From Parelusimicrobium sp031549165 (GTDB lineage Bacteria; Elusimicrobiota; Elusimicrobia; Elusimicrobiales; Elusimicrobiaceae), in the NCBI GenBank assembly GCA_031549165.1, contig JAVBQE010000112.1, positions 1 to 11,572 of the forward strand: 11,572 bases of DNA. The letters are read 5' to 3'. Shown piece after piece: positions 1-6,708 of this stretch (the first letter of the stretch is position 1; the number at the start of each line of letters is the position of its first letter). The position numbers and the translations under genes were made by a program. Under the pieces are notes generated by a model. The model was not told where the DNA came from. It saw nothing but the letters and a program-made list of their open reading frames with translations, and made no database searches.

Positions 1-188
1 GAGGTCTGTGCATATCCGCAGGCAGCCAGACCCGCGGCCTGCTCATGGTAACAAAGATGCGCCCGAATATCCTTAGACCGCTTGTCCGCGGCGTATAAAA
101 TATCCAACACCACTCCGCCGGGCATTCCAAAAATATCTGTAACCCCTTTGTTTACTAAAAAGTCAATAATATATTCGGCACCTTTCAT
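1..188 (-). CDS. Thiamine-diphosphate enzyme (acetolactate synthase-like), N-terminal part only
   Basis: Reading leftward from an ATG at 188, 62 codons are open to the window edge, so the 3' part is missing. The fragment resembles the N-terminal pyrimidine-binding domain of ThDP enzymes of the acetolactate synthase/pyruvate decarboxylase family: an IFGMPGG segment (residues 19-25) and CYHEQAAGLAACGYA (46-60), where E49 matches the catalytic glutamate that activates the cofactor. The start overlaps the stop of the upstream aldolase gene as ATGA (185-188), implying translational coupling and a shared pathway. Family members in polysaccharide loci, such as YerE in yersiniose synthesis, transfer a two-carbon unit from pyruvate to a CDP-keto-sugar; others decarboxylate 2-oxoacids. 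The substrate here cannot be read from the fragment. Family assignment is firm, sugar-related function is inferred. Confidence 0.85.
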   Translation of the reverse strand, partial: MKGAEYIIDFLVNKGVTDIFGMPGGVVLDILYAADKRSKDIRAHLCYHEQAAGLAACGYAQT

Positions 189-1243
189 TTATTCAGCAGC
201 TTCTCATGGTTAAATAATTTTAATAACACCTCTACATTCTCTTCAGTGTAGCGGTGGCGTAAATCTTCCGGAATATTCAATAACATGCGGTTAATCTCTG
301 CAAAAGACAATTTGTACTTAGTTCTCAAATCCACGGCATATTTATAAGCGACACGGTTAATAGCCGGCAATAAATTCATAACCGAATACCCGCATGACCC
401 GCCGGGGCAATACTGCTCCATCTCTTCACAGGCGTTTAAAATGGCAGTATAATCATATTTTGCGCCGTAGCGGGAATTTAAGTGATTAGTTATAATTTCC
501 GTTTGTAAATTGCCCGCCCCCTGCCCTAAACCTAAGATGCAAGAGTCCGCAATAATATGCCTTAAAGAATTTTGTTTGATAAAACTTAGAGAGTTGGAAA
601 AAGCCAGCTCCATATTATTATGCGCGTGAAAGCCGATTTTAATTCCAGCGTCCAGCCCTTTATCATAAATATTAAAAAGCCTGACAATGTCTTCCTCCTC
701 CATATACCCGTAGCTGTCAACAAAATAAAGTGCATAGGCTTTCATATTATTAGCAGAAGTTATTATTTTTTCAATCTCCGCGTCCGTATAACGCATTGTT
801 AACATGGGCTGTATGCACACTTTATAACCCTTCGCAGCAAGCATTGCACAAAAGTCTAATGACTTTTGTAACTCGGAATAACGCAGGATAACCCTTACAA
901 TATCGCACAGCCCTTCTTGATAATTAACAATATCACCTTCGGGAGTGTCCGGGCCTCTGTATAATGCGGCAAAATGCTGGTTTTCTTTTTTCCGCGCGGG
1001 AATTTGTTTGGATAACTCTTCTATATTTTTATAAACGGCAAATTTTTCACTGTCATTATCGGCCGGGTCAATACAACCTAATTCAATAATGTCAATATTC
1101 GCGTCAACTAAAAGGCTGGCGACATTCTTTCTCGTTTCCGGAGTAAAAGATAGCTGCGAATATCCCTTTAAATATGCGTCATAAAGCCCTAAACCTCCGT
1201 CTCTTAACGTACAATCCAGTATTTTAATTCTGTTATGTTTCAT
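185..1243 (-). CDS. HMGL-like (DRE-TIM) aldolase, 4-hydroxy-2-oxovalerate aldolase type
   Basis: A 352-residue protein with the hallmarks of the DRE-TIM metallolyase family (HMG-CoA lyase, isopropylmalate synthase, 4-hydroxy-2-oxovalerate aldolase). Near the N-terminus is ILDCTLRDGG (8-17), with R14 and D15 as expected catalytic arginine and metal ligand. Strand-end motifs include VDSYGYM (175-181), the metal-binding GFHAHNN (204-210; H206 and H208) and a glycine-rich DSCILGLGQGAGN (233-245). Family members cleave or form C-C bonds of 2-oxoacids with a divalent metal. The start at 1243 has a weak purine-rich ribosome site (AGAGAAAG). Its ATG overlaps the ancestral TGA of the upstream broken glycosyltransferase, and its own TGA overlaps the start of the ThDP enzyme. 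The pairing suggests the two act in sequence, perhaps making or consuming a 2-oxoacid donor for a CDP-sugar. The exact reaction is unknown. Confidence 0.88.
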   Translation of the reverse strand: MKHNRIKILDCTLRDGGLGLYDAYLKGYSQLSFTPETRKNVASLLVDANIDIIELGCIDPADNDSEKFAVYKNIEELSKQIPARKKENQHFAALYRGPDTPEGDIVNYQEGLCDIVRVILRYSELQKSLDFCAMLAAKGYKVCIQPMLTMRYTDAEIEKIITSANNMKAYALYFVDSYGYMEEEDIVRLFNIYDKGLDAGIKIGFHAHNNMELAFSNSLSFIKQNSLRHIIADSCILGLGQGAGNLQTEIITNHLNSRYGAKYDYTAILNACEEMEQYCPGGSCGYSVMNLLPAINRVAYKYAVDLRTKYKLSFAEINRMLLNIPEDLRHRYTEENVEVLLKLFNHEKLLNK

Positions 1244-1748
1244 AATCTTTCTCTGTATTTTAACATTCTGCTTTGCATTTTTTGTTTCTGTTTTCCTATT
1301 AATATTGCACTTAACAGCGCGTACATGGAATATTTAATTTTGTTTTTGTCAGGGTATATCCGCAAAAAAACCCCTTTTATTAAACACTTAAGACTAAAAT
1401 GTCTTAAGATAGCCTTTCCTTTAAACTTATTAAAGAAGGAAGGTCTTCTTTAGAGGTATAATTTTTTAATAGAATCTCAAGATACGCCTCTGGGCTATTC
1501 AGATTAAAAAGAGAAGCGACCGATACCATTAACCGCTTTACAGCCTCCGCTTTTAATTTGGGGTCTCTTAAGTCAGAAATAACATTACAAAAACCAACCA
1601 CAAAACTATTTTTCTTTAATTTAAGGCTGACAAAATCACGCACGGGAGAGGCCGGGGCAGTTAGTTCGGTCAAAGTCCGTGCTAAATATTTACTGCGGTT
1701 GTATGAGATTATAATTATCTGTAAGCTGTCTTTGATACTTCTTACCAT
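1240..1748 (-). pseudogene. Broken family 2 glycosyltransferase (internal deletion plus frameshift)
   Basis: The first reading frame starts at ATG 1748, overlaps the rfbG stop by 7 bp, has a GAGG ribosome site and runs 114 codons to TAA 1404-1406. Residues 9-38 look like the start of a GT2 enzyme (LQIIIISYNRSKYLARTL, then SPVRDF). The nucleotide-sugar fold that should follow, with its acidic DNAST and DxD motifs, is absent. From about residue 40 the protein resembles only a GT2 C-terminal region (SFVVGFCNVISDL and onward). The C-terminus continues in another frame, open from 1449 to TGA 1240-1242: SFFNKFKGKAILRHF follows DLP naturally and ends KYRERL. That TGA overlaps the aldolase ATG as ATGA, the expected junction of an intact operon gene. 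I infer an in-frame deletion of most of the catalytic domain plus a one-base loss (or two-base gain) between 1404 and 1451. A short functional protein is possible but unlikely. Confidence 0.75.
1387..1408. repeat. Perfect 8-bp inverted repeat inside the glycosyltransferase remnant
   Basis: CTTAAGAC (1387-1394) and GTCTTAAG (1401-1408) are exact reverse complements around the six-base loop TAAAAT. The repeat covers the premature TAA (1404-1406) of the broken gene. The stem is AT-rich and not directly followed by a T-run in either direction, so it is a weak terminator at best. Confidence 0.5.
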
Positions 1749-2794
1749 TTTAATTTTTCCTCATACTCTTTAATTTGTTTAAGTGTAAAGGGCAGCATGT
1801 CTTCGCCTTTGTAAAATTTTTTGTACCATTCTATTGTTTTTTCCACAGCTTGCTCTGCCGTGTACAAAGGCTCCCAGCCCAGCACTTCTTTGGCTTTGGA
1901 GATGTCCAGCATCAGCAAACACGCCTCGTGCAAGTTATCTTTTTTGTTGATAATAACTTCGCCTTTGCCATAATATTTAACCACCGCTTCTACCACATGG
2001 CCGACGGTAAGCACGCTTTCTGCTTTGGGGCCAAAGTTAAAGCCTTCTGCGTATTTATTGCCCTGCTCCAAAAGCTTGCTTCCTAAAAGTAAATAGCCAC
2101 CCAGCGGCTCTAACACATGTTGCCAGGGGCGCGTGGCGTTGGGGTGGCGGATTTCTATTTTTTTACCCTCGTTAATGCTTCTCACACAGTCCGGGATCAA
2201 GCGGTCCTGCGCCCAGTCCCCCCCGCCGATAACATTGCCCGCGCGCGCTGTGGCCATAGGGTAGCCTTCGCCCAAAAATGAACGGCGGTAAGAAGAGGAC
2301 ATTATCTCCACGCAGCCTTTGGATGATGAGTACATGTCGTGCCCGCCCATAGGCTCGTCTTCTTTATACCCGCGGTTAATTTCTTTATTTTCGTAACATT
2401 TGTCTGTGGTTACGTTGACAAATGCTTTAACGCTGCCCGCCTTACGCGCGGCCTCCAGCACATTAAGCGTGCCGAGGACATTTGTTTTGTAAGTAAGCAC
2501 CGGCTCGCTGTAAGAAAGCCTTACAATAGGCTGCGCGGCAAGGTGGAACACGATGTCCGGCTTAAAGGCGGCCATTTCTTTCTCCAACCGTTCAGCGTCG
2601 GTAATATCGGCAAAAACGCTTTTTATTTTTTTATCTATGTTAAGCGCTTTAAACATAGAAGGCTCTGTGTTGGGCGCTAAAGAATAACCCATAACGTCCG
2701 CGCCTAAAGACGACAGCCACAGCGCAAGCCAGCTGCCTTTAAAGCCTGTGTGTCCGGTTAAGAAAACTCTTTTGCCTTTATAAATTTCTAACAT
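1742..2794 (-). CDS. rfbG: CDP-glucose 4,6-dehydratase
   Basis: A 350-residue extended short-chain dehydrogenase that converts CDP-D-glucose to CDP-4-keto-6-deoxy-D-glucose, the branch-point intermediate of CDP-deoxysugars. It shows the NAD-binding TGHTGFKGSWL (13-23), the form typical of CDP-glucose dehydratases rather than RmlB. The catalytic TTDKCYEN segment (129-136) has T130, D131 and K132 where RmlB has T-D-E, and the Y-xxx-K pair is Y155/K159 in MYSSSKG. The substrate-side segment TRPWQHVLEPLGGY (221-234) is also characteristic. Length matches the family. Only one base separates it from the rfbF stop, and its own stop overlaps the next gene, so it sits inside the leftward operon. No RfbH-type 3-dehydratase follows, so the fate of its product must be set by other genes. 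Identification is very secure. Confidence 0.96.
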   Translation of the reverse strand: MLEIYKGKRVFLTGHTGFKGSWLALWLSSLGADVMGYSLAPNTEPSMFKALNIDKKIKSVFADITDAERLEKEMAAFKPDIVFHLAAQPIVRLSYSEPVLTYKTNVLGTLNVLEAARKAGSVKAFVNVTTDKCYENKEINRGYKEDEPMGGHDMYSSSKGCVEIMSSSYRRSFLGEGYPMATARAGNVIGGGDWAQDRLIPDCVRSINEGKKIEIRHPNATRPWQHVLEPLGGYLLLGSKLLEQGNKYAEGFNFGPKAESVLTVGHVVEAVVKYYGKGEVIINKKDNLHEACLLMLDISKAKEVLGWEPLYTAEQAVEKTIEWYKKFYKGEDMLPFTLKQIKEYEEKLKW

Positions 2795-2795
2795 T

Positions 2796-3572
2796 TTATT
2801 TCCACTTCACCCACGGCGCTTTGCCGGAGGTCCACATTTCGGTTAAGTCGTTTTTATCTTTAAGCGTGTCCATCGGCCGCCAGAAGCCTTTGTGTTTATA
2901 GGCGTTAAGCTGGCCGTCTTTAGCTAAATTTTGCAGCGGTTCTTTTTCAAAAACCGTAGAGTCCCCGTCTTGTATATAATCAAAAACACCCGGCTCGCAG
3001 ACGAAGAAGCCGCCGTTTATCCACGCGCCGTCCCCCACAGGTTTTTCGGTAAAAGAGTTGACGTTGTTGGAAGAATCTATGTCCAGCGCGCCAAACCTGC
3101 CGCCCGGCTGCGCGGCTGTAAGTGTGACAAGTTTTTTAGAATTTTTGTGGTATTTAATGAGTTCGCTTATATCAATATCGCTCACGCCGTCGCCGTAAGT
3201 AAGCAAAAAGGGCTCACCGCCCACATAGTCTTTAGCCTTTTTTATTCTGCCTCCCGTCATGGTGTTTTGGCCGGTGTAGAGCATGGTAACTTTCCACGGC
3301 TCGTGGCGGGTTTTGTGGATTTCCACGGAGTTGGCCGCCATGTCCACCGTGATGTCTGAGTAGCGGTTATAATAGTTAATAAAATAGTCTTTTATGACGT
3401 GGGATTTGTAGCCTGTAAGCACAATAAACTCGTTAAAGTCGTAGTGCGAATAAATTTTCATTATATGCCAAAGTATCGGCTTGCCGCCGATTTCCACCAT
3501 AGGTTTGGGCTTAAGCTCCGTCTCTTCCGATAACCTGGTGCCCAGGCCGCCTGCGAGTAAAACTACTTTCAT
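2796..3572 (-). CDS. rfbF: Glucose-1-phosphate cytidylyltransferase
   Basis: A 258-residue nucleotidyltransferase that joins alpha-D-glucose-1-phosphate and CTP to give CDP-glucose and pyrophosphate, the substrate of RfbG next to it. The N-terminal nucleotide-binding signature LAGGLGTRL (6-14) is followed by ETELKPKPMVEIGGKPI (17-33), where the KPKPM form is typical of cytidylyltransferases of this family. The metal-binding aspartate lies in YGDGVSD (126-132, D128). FTEKP (174-178) and WRPMDTLKD (231-239) are further family motifs. A good ribosome site, AAGAGGT, lies five bases before the ATG at 3572, supporting that start. The stop is one base from the rfbG start, so the pair is almost certainly co-transcribed. 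Full length, nothing unusual. Confidence 0.96.
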   Translation of the reverse strand: MKVVLLAGGLGTRLSEETELKPKPMVEIGGKPILWHIMKIYSHYDFNEFIVLTGYKSHVIKDYFINYYNRYSDITVDMAANSVEIHKTRHEPWKVTMLYTGQNTMTGGRIKKAKDYVGGEPFLLTYGDGVSDIDISELIKYHKNSKKLVTLTAAQPGGRFGALDIDSSNNVNSFTEKPVGDGAWINGGFFVCEPGVFDYIQDGDSTVFEKEPLQNLAKDGQLNAYKHKGFWRPMDTLKDKNDLTEMWTSGKAPWVKWK

Positions 3573-3587
3573 AGTGTACCTCTTTTA

Positions 3588-4271
3588 TTATTTTGTAATT
3601 TGTGAGAGAATGCTATCCACATTCTCATCCGTCAGTTCTGTATAAAGTACGTCTTTGGCTTTTTTTAACTGCTCTTGCGTCAAAGACGCAAAGTTAAAAG
3701 CCTGCATTTTTTTGCGGATATTTTCGTTAAAACGGTACTTAATAAATTTGGCCGGGTTACCGCCCACAATGGCATACGGCTCAACATCTTTAGTAACCAC
3801 AGAACCTGCGGCCACCACCGCGCCCTGCCCTATGGTGACGTTGGAGAGGATTATACTGCCCAGGCCTACCCACACGTCGTCCTTTAGCACGATATTGCCT
3901 TTGGACACAGCCTCTTTATCTTCTTTAAACAGCATTACTTTAAACGGGTATGTAGATATGCCCTTATAAGGATGGTCGCTGGAAAGGATGAATGTTACTT
4001 CCGGCGCGATGGAGCAAAAGTCCCCTATTATCAGTTTTTCATCCCCGGTTCCGTGGGCTAAAACGTTGATTTCCCCATACGTAAAGCGCCCTATCTGCAC
4101 TTTAGAAATATCAGGCACGCAGCGCGCGGAGGTATGGTTATGCGCGTTAGCCTTCTGCCAGCGCAAACGCTGGATAAACGCTTCATCCATCTTTTTAGAG
4201 CGCACTTTAAGGCCTAACACATAGGTGTTCTTAAATTCGCCTTCAATTTTTTTATTGTATAGAAAACCCAT
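3588..4271 (-). CDS. Left-handed beta-helix O-acetyltransferase (CatB/XAT-like)
   Basis: A 227-residue protein with the hexapeptide-repeat pattern of left-handed beta-helix acetyltransferases. Isoleucine/valine-spaced turns are clear at residues 58-91 and 126-175, for example VWVGLGSIILSNVTIGQGA (133-151), ending in the typical IVGGNPAKFIKYRF (168-181). H100 in SSDHPYKG lies where the catalytic histidine of xenobiotic acetyltransferase-type enzymes is expected, after an extended loop. These enzymes move acetyl from acetyl-CoA to a hydroxyl; in such loci the acceptor is usually a sugar of the polysaccharide or its nucleotide precursor. It is the first gene of the leftward operon, with an AGGTGAT ribosome site close to the ATG at 4271 and a likely promoter upstream. 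The acceptor cannot be named from sequence. Confidence 0.85.
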   Translation of the reverse strand: MGFLYNKKIEGEFKNTYVLGLKVRSKKMDEAFIQRLRWQKANAHNHTSARCVPDISKVQIGRFTYGEINVLAHGTGDEKLIIGDFCSIAPEVTFILSSDHPYKGISTYPFKVMLFKEDKEAVSKGNIVLKDDVWVGLGSIILSNVTIGQGAVVAAGSVVTKDVEPYAIVGGNPAKFIKYRFNENIRKKMQAFNFASLTQEQLKKAKDVLYTELTDENVDSILSQITK

Positions 4272-4323
4272 CTTATCACCTGTACTTCTTTTGTACTATA
4301 TTTTACTATATTAGCGCCTAAAC

Positions 4324-4352
4324 TTTATATAATGTATATATCATTTTGTTAA
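4324..4352 (-). promoter_or_regulatory. Candidate sigma-70 promoter of the leftward CDP-sugar operon
   Basis: On the minus strand a TTAACA -35-like hexamer (4352-4347) is followed after exactly 17 bases by TATAAA (4329-4324). Transcription would begin near 4317, about 45 bases before the O-acetyltransferase start. Spacing and match are good, but this is inference from motif alone. Confidence 0.55.
4328..4333 (+). promoter_or_regulatory. Candidate -10 element for the WbsX-GT9 gene
   Basis: A perfect TATAAT on the plus strand lies 31 bases before the ATG at 4365. No good -35 hexamer sits at normal spacing, so activation or an AT-rich upstream sequence may be needed. It overlaps the -10 of the opposing promoter by two bases, so the two directions probably compete. 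The ribosome site AGAGG (4356-4360) is four bases from the start codon. Confidence 0.45.
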
Positions 4353-4364
4353 AATAGAGGCCAC

Positions 4365-6668
4365 ATGAGCGAAAAAATAACCAAATACGGCAAATTCAGC
4401 AATAAAATAATAAAAGACGAAAACGGGCTTACCACCGCCATTTACACTTTTTTAGGCCTGCCGCTATACAAAAAGACATCCACAGAAACGGAAAAAAAAT
4501 ATTATCTGCTCGGCATACCCTATTCCAAGGTAATAACCGTGCCCTCCAAAGAAGCCATTAAATATTACAGCTATTTTTTCGGTATACGCGTAAGCAAAAA
4601 AGTTAAGGATATAGAAAAGTTCCTCCCCCCCAGCGTGATAGCGCATTATGAAAACGATGTTGACTTCTCTTCCTTAAAGTCCGACATTAAACCCATCGCC
4701 TACTACCTGCCCCAGTTCCACGACATAGCGGAAAATAACGAATGGTGGGGCAAAGGTTGGACAGAGTGGACCAAAACCAAAACTGCCAAACCCATCTTCC
4801 ACGGCCACTACCAGCCGCGCGTACCGCATAAAGATTTAGGGTATTACGACTTAACGGACGTCAATGTTATGGGCCAGCAGGCCGCCATGGCTAAAAAGCA
4901 CGGGATATTTGGCTTTTGCATGTATTATTACTGGTTCTCCGGTAAACGCCTGCTGGAGCGCCCGCTTGATAACCTTATGAAGCACCCGGAAATAGATTTC
5001 CCCTTCCTCCTCTGCTGGGCCAACGAAAGCTGGTACAGAAAAACAAAGTGGAACACCTATGACACCACCATTAAAATTTTAATGGAGCAGAAATACAGCG
5101 AAGGCTGGGCCACAGAGTTTATTAAAGATACCCTGCCTTATATGGCCGACAAGCGCTATATAAGAAATAACGGCAAGCCCATATTACTCGTTTACAAACC
5201 CTATCTTATCCCAGACACGGAAAAAGCCTTTGAAATCTGGCGCGACTACTGCCGCAAAAACAATTTAGGCGAAATAGAAATCTGGCTGGTGCGCACCGCC
5301 CATGACGACCGATCCGGCATAGGCCCCGTTTCGCACACATATAATATTGCAGGCGCGGACAGAGAGGTGGAGTTCCCCCCCCACCGCGTGGAAGCGGCCG
5401 ACAAGGTGACGCATAATAAAGGGCTGGACGTGCTGATTGACTATAAAACAATAGTCCTAAGCGTGCTCTCCGGCAAGAAATATCCAAAAAAACATATAGT
5501 GCGCGCCGCCATGATGGCGTGGGACAATACGGCAAGGAAAAACAGCTTCAATTCCTCCAGCAGCGCATTTGTTTACCACGGGTTTTCTTTATACTTATAC
5601 TACCGCTGGCTTAGATATCTTATCAGCTACACACGCAGCAAATTTGCGGCGGCAAGCCGCTTCGTTTTCATTAACGCCTGGAACGAATGGGGCGAAGGCT
5701 CCTATTTAGAGCCGGACGAAAAGTACGGCTACGCCGCGCTTAACACAACGTCGCGCGCGGTGTTTGACTTGCCTTTTGAACCTGCGCTTCCTAAAGACGC
5801 TGTCGTCATTAATCTAGTTGAAAGGCTGGGCGACATCGTAGCGGCGGAGCCTATTATTAGATATTTAAAAAAGCAATACCCCGCCCGCCCTATTTACTGG
5901 GCCGCTATGGTGGATTACGAAGAAGTGTTCCGCTATAACCCCCACTTAGCGGGCTTTATACCTATATATGACAAAGAACAGTACGACGCGTGGCTTAAGA
6001 CTATACCGTCCAGCGCGCTTGTGTACAACCTGCACTTCGGCTCCAAACATACAGATAAACTAGGCATTATTACAAATGCTAAAGCGCCTAAAAATACAAC
6101 CGAAGAAAACTACTGGGACAACGGCGAAAGCCTGCTTGAAATATTCTGCAAAATAGCGGGCCTGCCCGCTTTAAAAGACGCGCCCGTTTTCTACACCGCG
6201 CCCGAAGCGGCGGCGCCTGCTGTTGAGGGAAAATATATAGTTATACAAACCGCGTCCAAAAAGCCCACGCACCAGTACCCTAGGTGGAAAGAGGTTATAC
6301 CCGCGCTTATCCAAAAAGGATATAAAGTGGTTGAGCTCGGCGGGGAAGCCCCGCTTTATAAAGAAGAAGAAAAGCCGGAAGGCTATGTGGACATGACCGG
6401 CTTTAGATATATACAAGACATCGCCAACATAATAAAGGGCGCAGCGTGTTTTATAGGTATAGACAGCGGTTTTGCCCACATCGCTAACGCGTTAAATGTG
6501 CCGGGCGTAATACTGCTGGGGAAATACAGAACGTGGGACAGCTACATGCCCTACAGCGGCAATTATGCCAACAACGTAAAATCACGCATACTGCTGCATA
6601 AAGGCGAGCCGCTTTCCGCCATCACTGCGCAGGAAGTCACCGCCGCAGTAGAAGAAGTTTTAAAATAA
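4365..6668 (+). CDS. Two-domain glycosyltransferase: WbsX-type domain fused to GT9 domain
   Basis: A 767-residue protein without a signal peptide or obvious membrane span, so probably cytosolic. Residues 1-105 are a poorly defined N-terminus holding three copies of a short hydrophobic motif. Residues about 109-455 match the WbsX glycosyltransferase family (fold related to GH99): AYYLPQFH (112-119), WWGKGWTEWT (127-136), CWANESW (217-223) and the closing NAWNEWGEGSYLEPD (437-451). Residues about 478-767 look like a complete GT9 domain of the ADP-heptose:LPS heptosyltransferase family: RLGDIVAAEPIIRYL (487-501) and FIGIDSGFAHIANAL (696-710), a donor-site motif of the family. The two activities could add successive sugars of an LPS or O-antigen. 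It stands alone between a divergent promoter and a strong terminator. Domain calls are secure; donors and acceptors are unknown. Confidence 0.88.
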   Translation: MSEKITKYGKFSNKIIKDENGLTTAIYTFLGLPLYKKTSTETEKKYYLLGIPYSKVITVPSKEAIKYYSYFFGIRVSKKVKDIEKFLPPSVIAHYENDVDFSSLKSDIKPIAYYLPQFHDIAENNEWWGKGWTEWTKTKTAKPIFHGHYQPRVPHKDLGYYDLTDVNVMGQQAAMAKKHGIFGFCMYYYWFSGKRLLERPLDNLMKHPEIDFPFLLCWANESWYRKTKWNTYDTTIKILMEQKYSEGWATEFIKDTLPYMADKRYIRNNGKPILLVYKPYLIPDTEKAFEIWRDYCRKNNLGEIEIWLVRTAHDDRSGIGPVSHTYNIAGADREVEFPPHRVEAADKVTHNKGLDVLIDYKTIVLSVLSGKKYPKKHIVRAAMMAWDNTARKNSFNSSSSAFVYHGFSLYLYYRWLRYLISYTRSKFAAASRFVFINAWNEWGEGSYLEPDEKYGYAALNTTSRAVFDLPFEPALPKDAVVINLVERLGDIVAAEPIIRYLKKQYPARPIYWAAMVDYEEVFRYNPHLAGFIPIYDKEQYDAWLKTIPSSALVYNLHFGSKHTDKLGIITNAKAPKNTTEENYWDNGESLLEIFCKIAGLPALKDAPVFYTAPEAAAPAVEGKYIVIQTASKKPTHQYPRWKEVIPALIQKGYKVVELGGEAPLYKEEEKPEGYVDMTGFRYIQDIANIIKGAACFIGIDSGFAHIANALNVPGVILLGKYRTWDSYMPYSGNYANNVKSRILLHKGEPLSAITAQEVTAAVEEVLK

Positions 6669-6700
6669 AAAATCCCCCGGTTTAGCCGGGGGATTTTTTT
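6667..6700. terminator. Bidirectional Rho-independent terminator
   Basis: A perfect hairpin has arms AATCCCCCGG (6671-6680) and CCGGGGGATT (6686-6695) around a five-base loop, extended by flanking A and T runs. A T7 tract (6694-6700) serves the plus-strand gene ending at 6668. The A-rich left side gives a U-tract for the leftward rfb operon ending at 6709. It sits between convergent genes and can stop both. Confidence 0.92.
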
Positions 6701-6708
6701 GCTTTAAG

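Noticed and set aside
1364..1408. Inverted repeat and nearby T7 tract (minus strand) as a Rho-independent terminator
   Set aside because: The stem is AT-rich and short, and the T-run begins about 17 bases after it, too far for an intrinsic terminator.
1404..1451. Programmed -1 frameshift joining the two glycosyltransferase frames
   Set aside because: No classical slippery heptamer is visible in the overlap, and the missing catalytic core shows the gene is damaged anyway.
1235..1453. Plus-strand 72-codon frame with a hydrophobic start, possible small membrane protein
   Set aside because: The hydrophobicity follows from AT-rich antisense sequence of the glycosyltransferase remnant, where the minus strand gives a convincing C-terminus instead.
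2931..3359. 142-codon plus-strand open frame opposite rfbF
   Set aside because: It is antisense to a clear gene, has no recognisable protein motif and no ribosome site; a shadow frame.
5206..5535. 109-codon minus-strand open frame inside the WbsX-GT9 gene
   Set aside because: Composition is odd (rich in R, P, C) and it lies opposite conserved WbsX coding sequence.
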